Shown: in pieces, positions 62,542-64,000 of the stretch
Layout of the letters: every line of letters starts with the position of its first letter
How positions within the stretch are numbered: position 1 is the first letter of the stretch
Source: Salminus brasiliensis
Taxonomy: Eukaryota > Chordata > Actinopteri > Characiformes > Bryconidae
Assembly (NCBI RefSeq): GCF_030463535.1
Contig: NC_132878.1
Coordinates: forward strand, 93,036,507 to 93,100,506
Length of the DNA stretch: 64,000 nt
Reading direction: 5' to 3'
Position numbers and translations under genes: made by a program
The notes under the pieces: generated by a model
Told to the model about the DNA's origin: nothing
The model's input: the letters and a program-made list of their open reading frames with translations, nothing else
Database searches by the model: none

Positions 62542-62689
62542 AATTTTTGAGTGACAGTGACAATATAGTAAGGTGCGTATCTCTACCTCCATACATACAG
62601 AGACATACAGGAGCGCGGTATAGTATGGTATAGTATATACAGTATATGCACACAGTCATATCAGATTATTATGACCGGTTTGAAATGAA

Positions 62690-63060
62690 CTTGGCTCAAT
62701 CTGGAGTCCATCTGTTTCTCTACATACTCTGTTGTTAACCTCCTTTCACCCTGTTCTTCAAAGGTCAGGACCCCACAGGACTGACCACCACAGAGCAGGT
62801 AGTATTTGGGTGGTGGGTCATTCTCAGCACTGCAGTGACACTGACTGACGTGGTGGTGGCGAGTGTGTGAGCAGTGGTCTTGGGCTGGTGGTACGAGTGG
62901 ATCAGACACAGCAGTGCTGTTGGAGTTCTTAAACCTCTTAGCGTCACTGCTAGACTGTACATAGTCCACCAAGCAGAAATATCCAGCATTCTGTGGGGGA
63001 CAGCGTCCTGTGAGCACTGATGAAGGACCAGAGGATGATCCACACCAACAGATGTGCAGC
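62690..63060. repeat. Inverted partner of the 27141-27560 repeat
   Basis: Shares 'GGACCCCACAGGACTGACCA', 'GGTGGTGGGTCATTCTCAGC', 'ATCAGACACAGCAGTGCTGT' and 'GTGAGCACTGATGAAG' with the other copy, mostly on the opposite strand. Confidence 0.7.
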
Positions 63061-63339
63061 AACAGATCAGCTTTTGTCTCTGACTTTGACCGATTGATAT
63101 TATTTAACATCTAAAACCACCAATGAGATACAAAACCTGGACTCAAACCTTCTCAAATCTATCATAAACCACAGTCATAAAGCACAATATTTATGACCAT
63201 TTCGTGTTATAATGTTCTGTGAGGGAGCTTTTAGGGTCATTAGACTCCTTTCACCACCACTGTGAACAATTCTGACCTGGTAGGTTTCTCCAGAAGGAAC
63301 GCTTATATACCAAACCTACTTGGAATGACTTGGGTACAT

Positions 63340-63450
63340 TATTTCATTCATTTCATCTTCTCATCTGATTCGTCCTGGTCCAGAGCCCATCCGGGCGCAA
63401 AGCAGGAATACCCCCTGGACAGGGCACCAGTCCATCACAGGACGTTGATT
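63340..63450. repeat. Short interspersed repeat fragment
   Basis: Contains 'CCAGAGCCCATCCGGGCGCA', 'AAGCAGGAATACCCCCTGGA' and 'GGGCACCAGTCCATCACAGG', a block seen in many teleost genomes. Confidence 0.55.
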
Positions 63451-64000
63451 ACATCTTTACCAAAAATCCATTAAAAATTCTCCTTTAAGGCCTTGGTCAG
63501 TTCAGACTACCTGGAGTTCAGTAGGGCAGAGCATCAACACGGCAGAAGTAGGGGATAAAGGGCACAGCTGATTACAGAGGGACACTAACATGGCACACAC
63601 AGCAGAGCATTAGACGTCTGCATAGATAAACCAAGACATTCTGAAAATACGAGTGCAGTTCTTTTTTAGTGGAAACGCACAGATGCACAAGAAAATCACT
63701 CCATGAGCATAGATTGAATTCTGCAAATGTAGCCTTCGGATGCCTCAGGCAGACAGATCATTTTTAGTAGTCTGTGGATTTCTTCCAAAGATATCTCCAG
63801 GCCCAGCTCCCGCTGTGTTTATTAGCAGTATGTTCCGGAATCGGGCTCCATAGATATTGAGGGGGTCGTTTTCTTGTTAAATGCTGCAATCTTTGCTCTC
63901 TTCGCTTTCCAGAACCTGGTGAGAAGACCACACCTCTAACACAGGCAAAGTGGTGATTACACTCTAAGAAAAGCATGTTCCTGGCCTTCTCAACACCTTT

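Larger units (their letters stand above)
56589..64000. other. Probable raftlin intron, repeat debris, no further exon found
   Basis: No raftlin exon upstream of the one at 56588 was recognised on the - strand, nor any other gene. It contains a LINE tail, an hAT-like repeat, a SINE, a MITE end and two further repeats, listed separately. Confidence 0.5.

Noticed and set aside
62661..63110. 149-codon - strand frame
   Set aside because: It lies entirely in an interspersed repeat that has another non-coding copy at 27141-27560.
56589..64000. Further upstream raftlin exons
   Set aside because: I looked for the family's segment preceding GVQVKTDY on the - strand and found nothing convincing; it probably lies beyond 64000.

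Overview
The window reads as teleost fish nuclear DNA. It has vertebrate genes split by GT-AG introns, AT-rich non-coding sequence, many dinucleotide microsatellites, and several families of DNA transposons, tRNA-derived SINEs and LINE tails known from fishes. The repeat mix suggests an otophysan (for example a characin or catfish relative), but that is an impression, not a test.

Three protein-coding genes can be read. (1) brd2, a BET-family double bromodomain chromatin reader, lies on the + strand at 4010-14063. All 11 coding exons reconstruct in frame to about 824 residues, with two bromodomains, an ET domain and a serine-rich tail. (2) vmo1, a secreted vitelline membrane outer layer protein I homologue, lies on the + strand at 19997-24318 in three exons encoding 213 residues. 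(3) The 3' part of raftlin (best match rftn1) lies on the - strand. Three exons at 56588-56485, 43255-43180 and 41107-40562 encode the C-terminal ~241 residues. The upstream exons were not found and presumably lie beyond 64000.

Layout: 1-3987 is non-coding upstream or first-intron sequence of brd2. Position 14064 to about 17.4 kb is brd2 3' UTR and downstream DNA. The stretch 17.4-19.9 kb holds a decayed Tc1-like transposase. The vmo1 introns carry an hAT-like transposon and a LINE remnant. The stretch 24.3-40.5 kb is a 16-kb gene desert made largely of transposons, satellites and fold-back repeats between the convergent vmo1 and raftlin genes. The raftlin intron 43.3-56.5 kb holds a solo LTR with target-site duplication, two arrays of an 'AGCAAC'-type minisatellite, a 0.7-kb CT tract and tandem repeats. 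The stretch 56.6-64 kb is probably further raftlin intron with repeat debris.

The genes show no sign of acting together. One is a nuclear acetyl-lysine reader, one a secreted extracellular-coat protein and one a membrane-raft protein. No operon, CRISPR, phage or other unusual system was found. The most checkable observations are alternative donor sites in brd2, the dated-looking transposon insertions with target-site duplications, and several higher-order tandem duplications.
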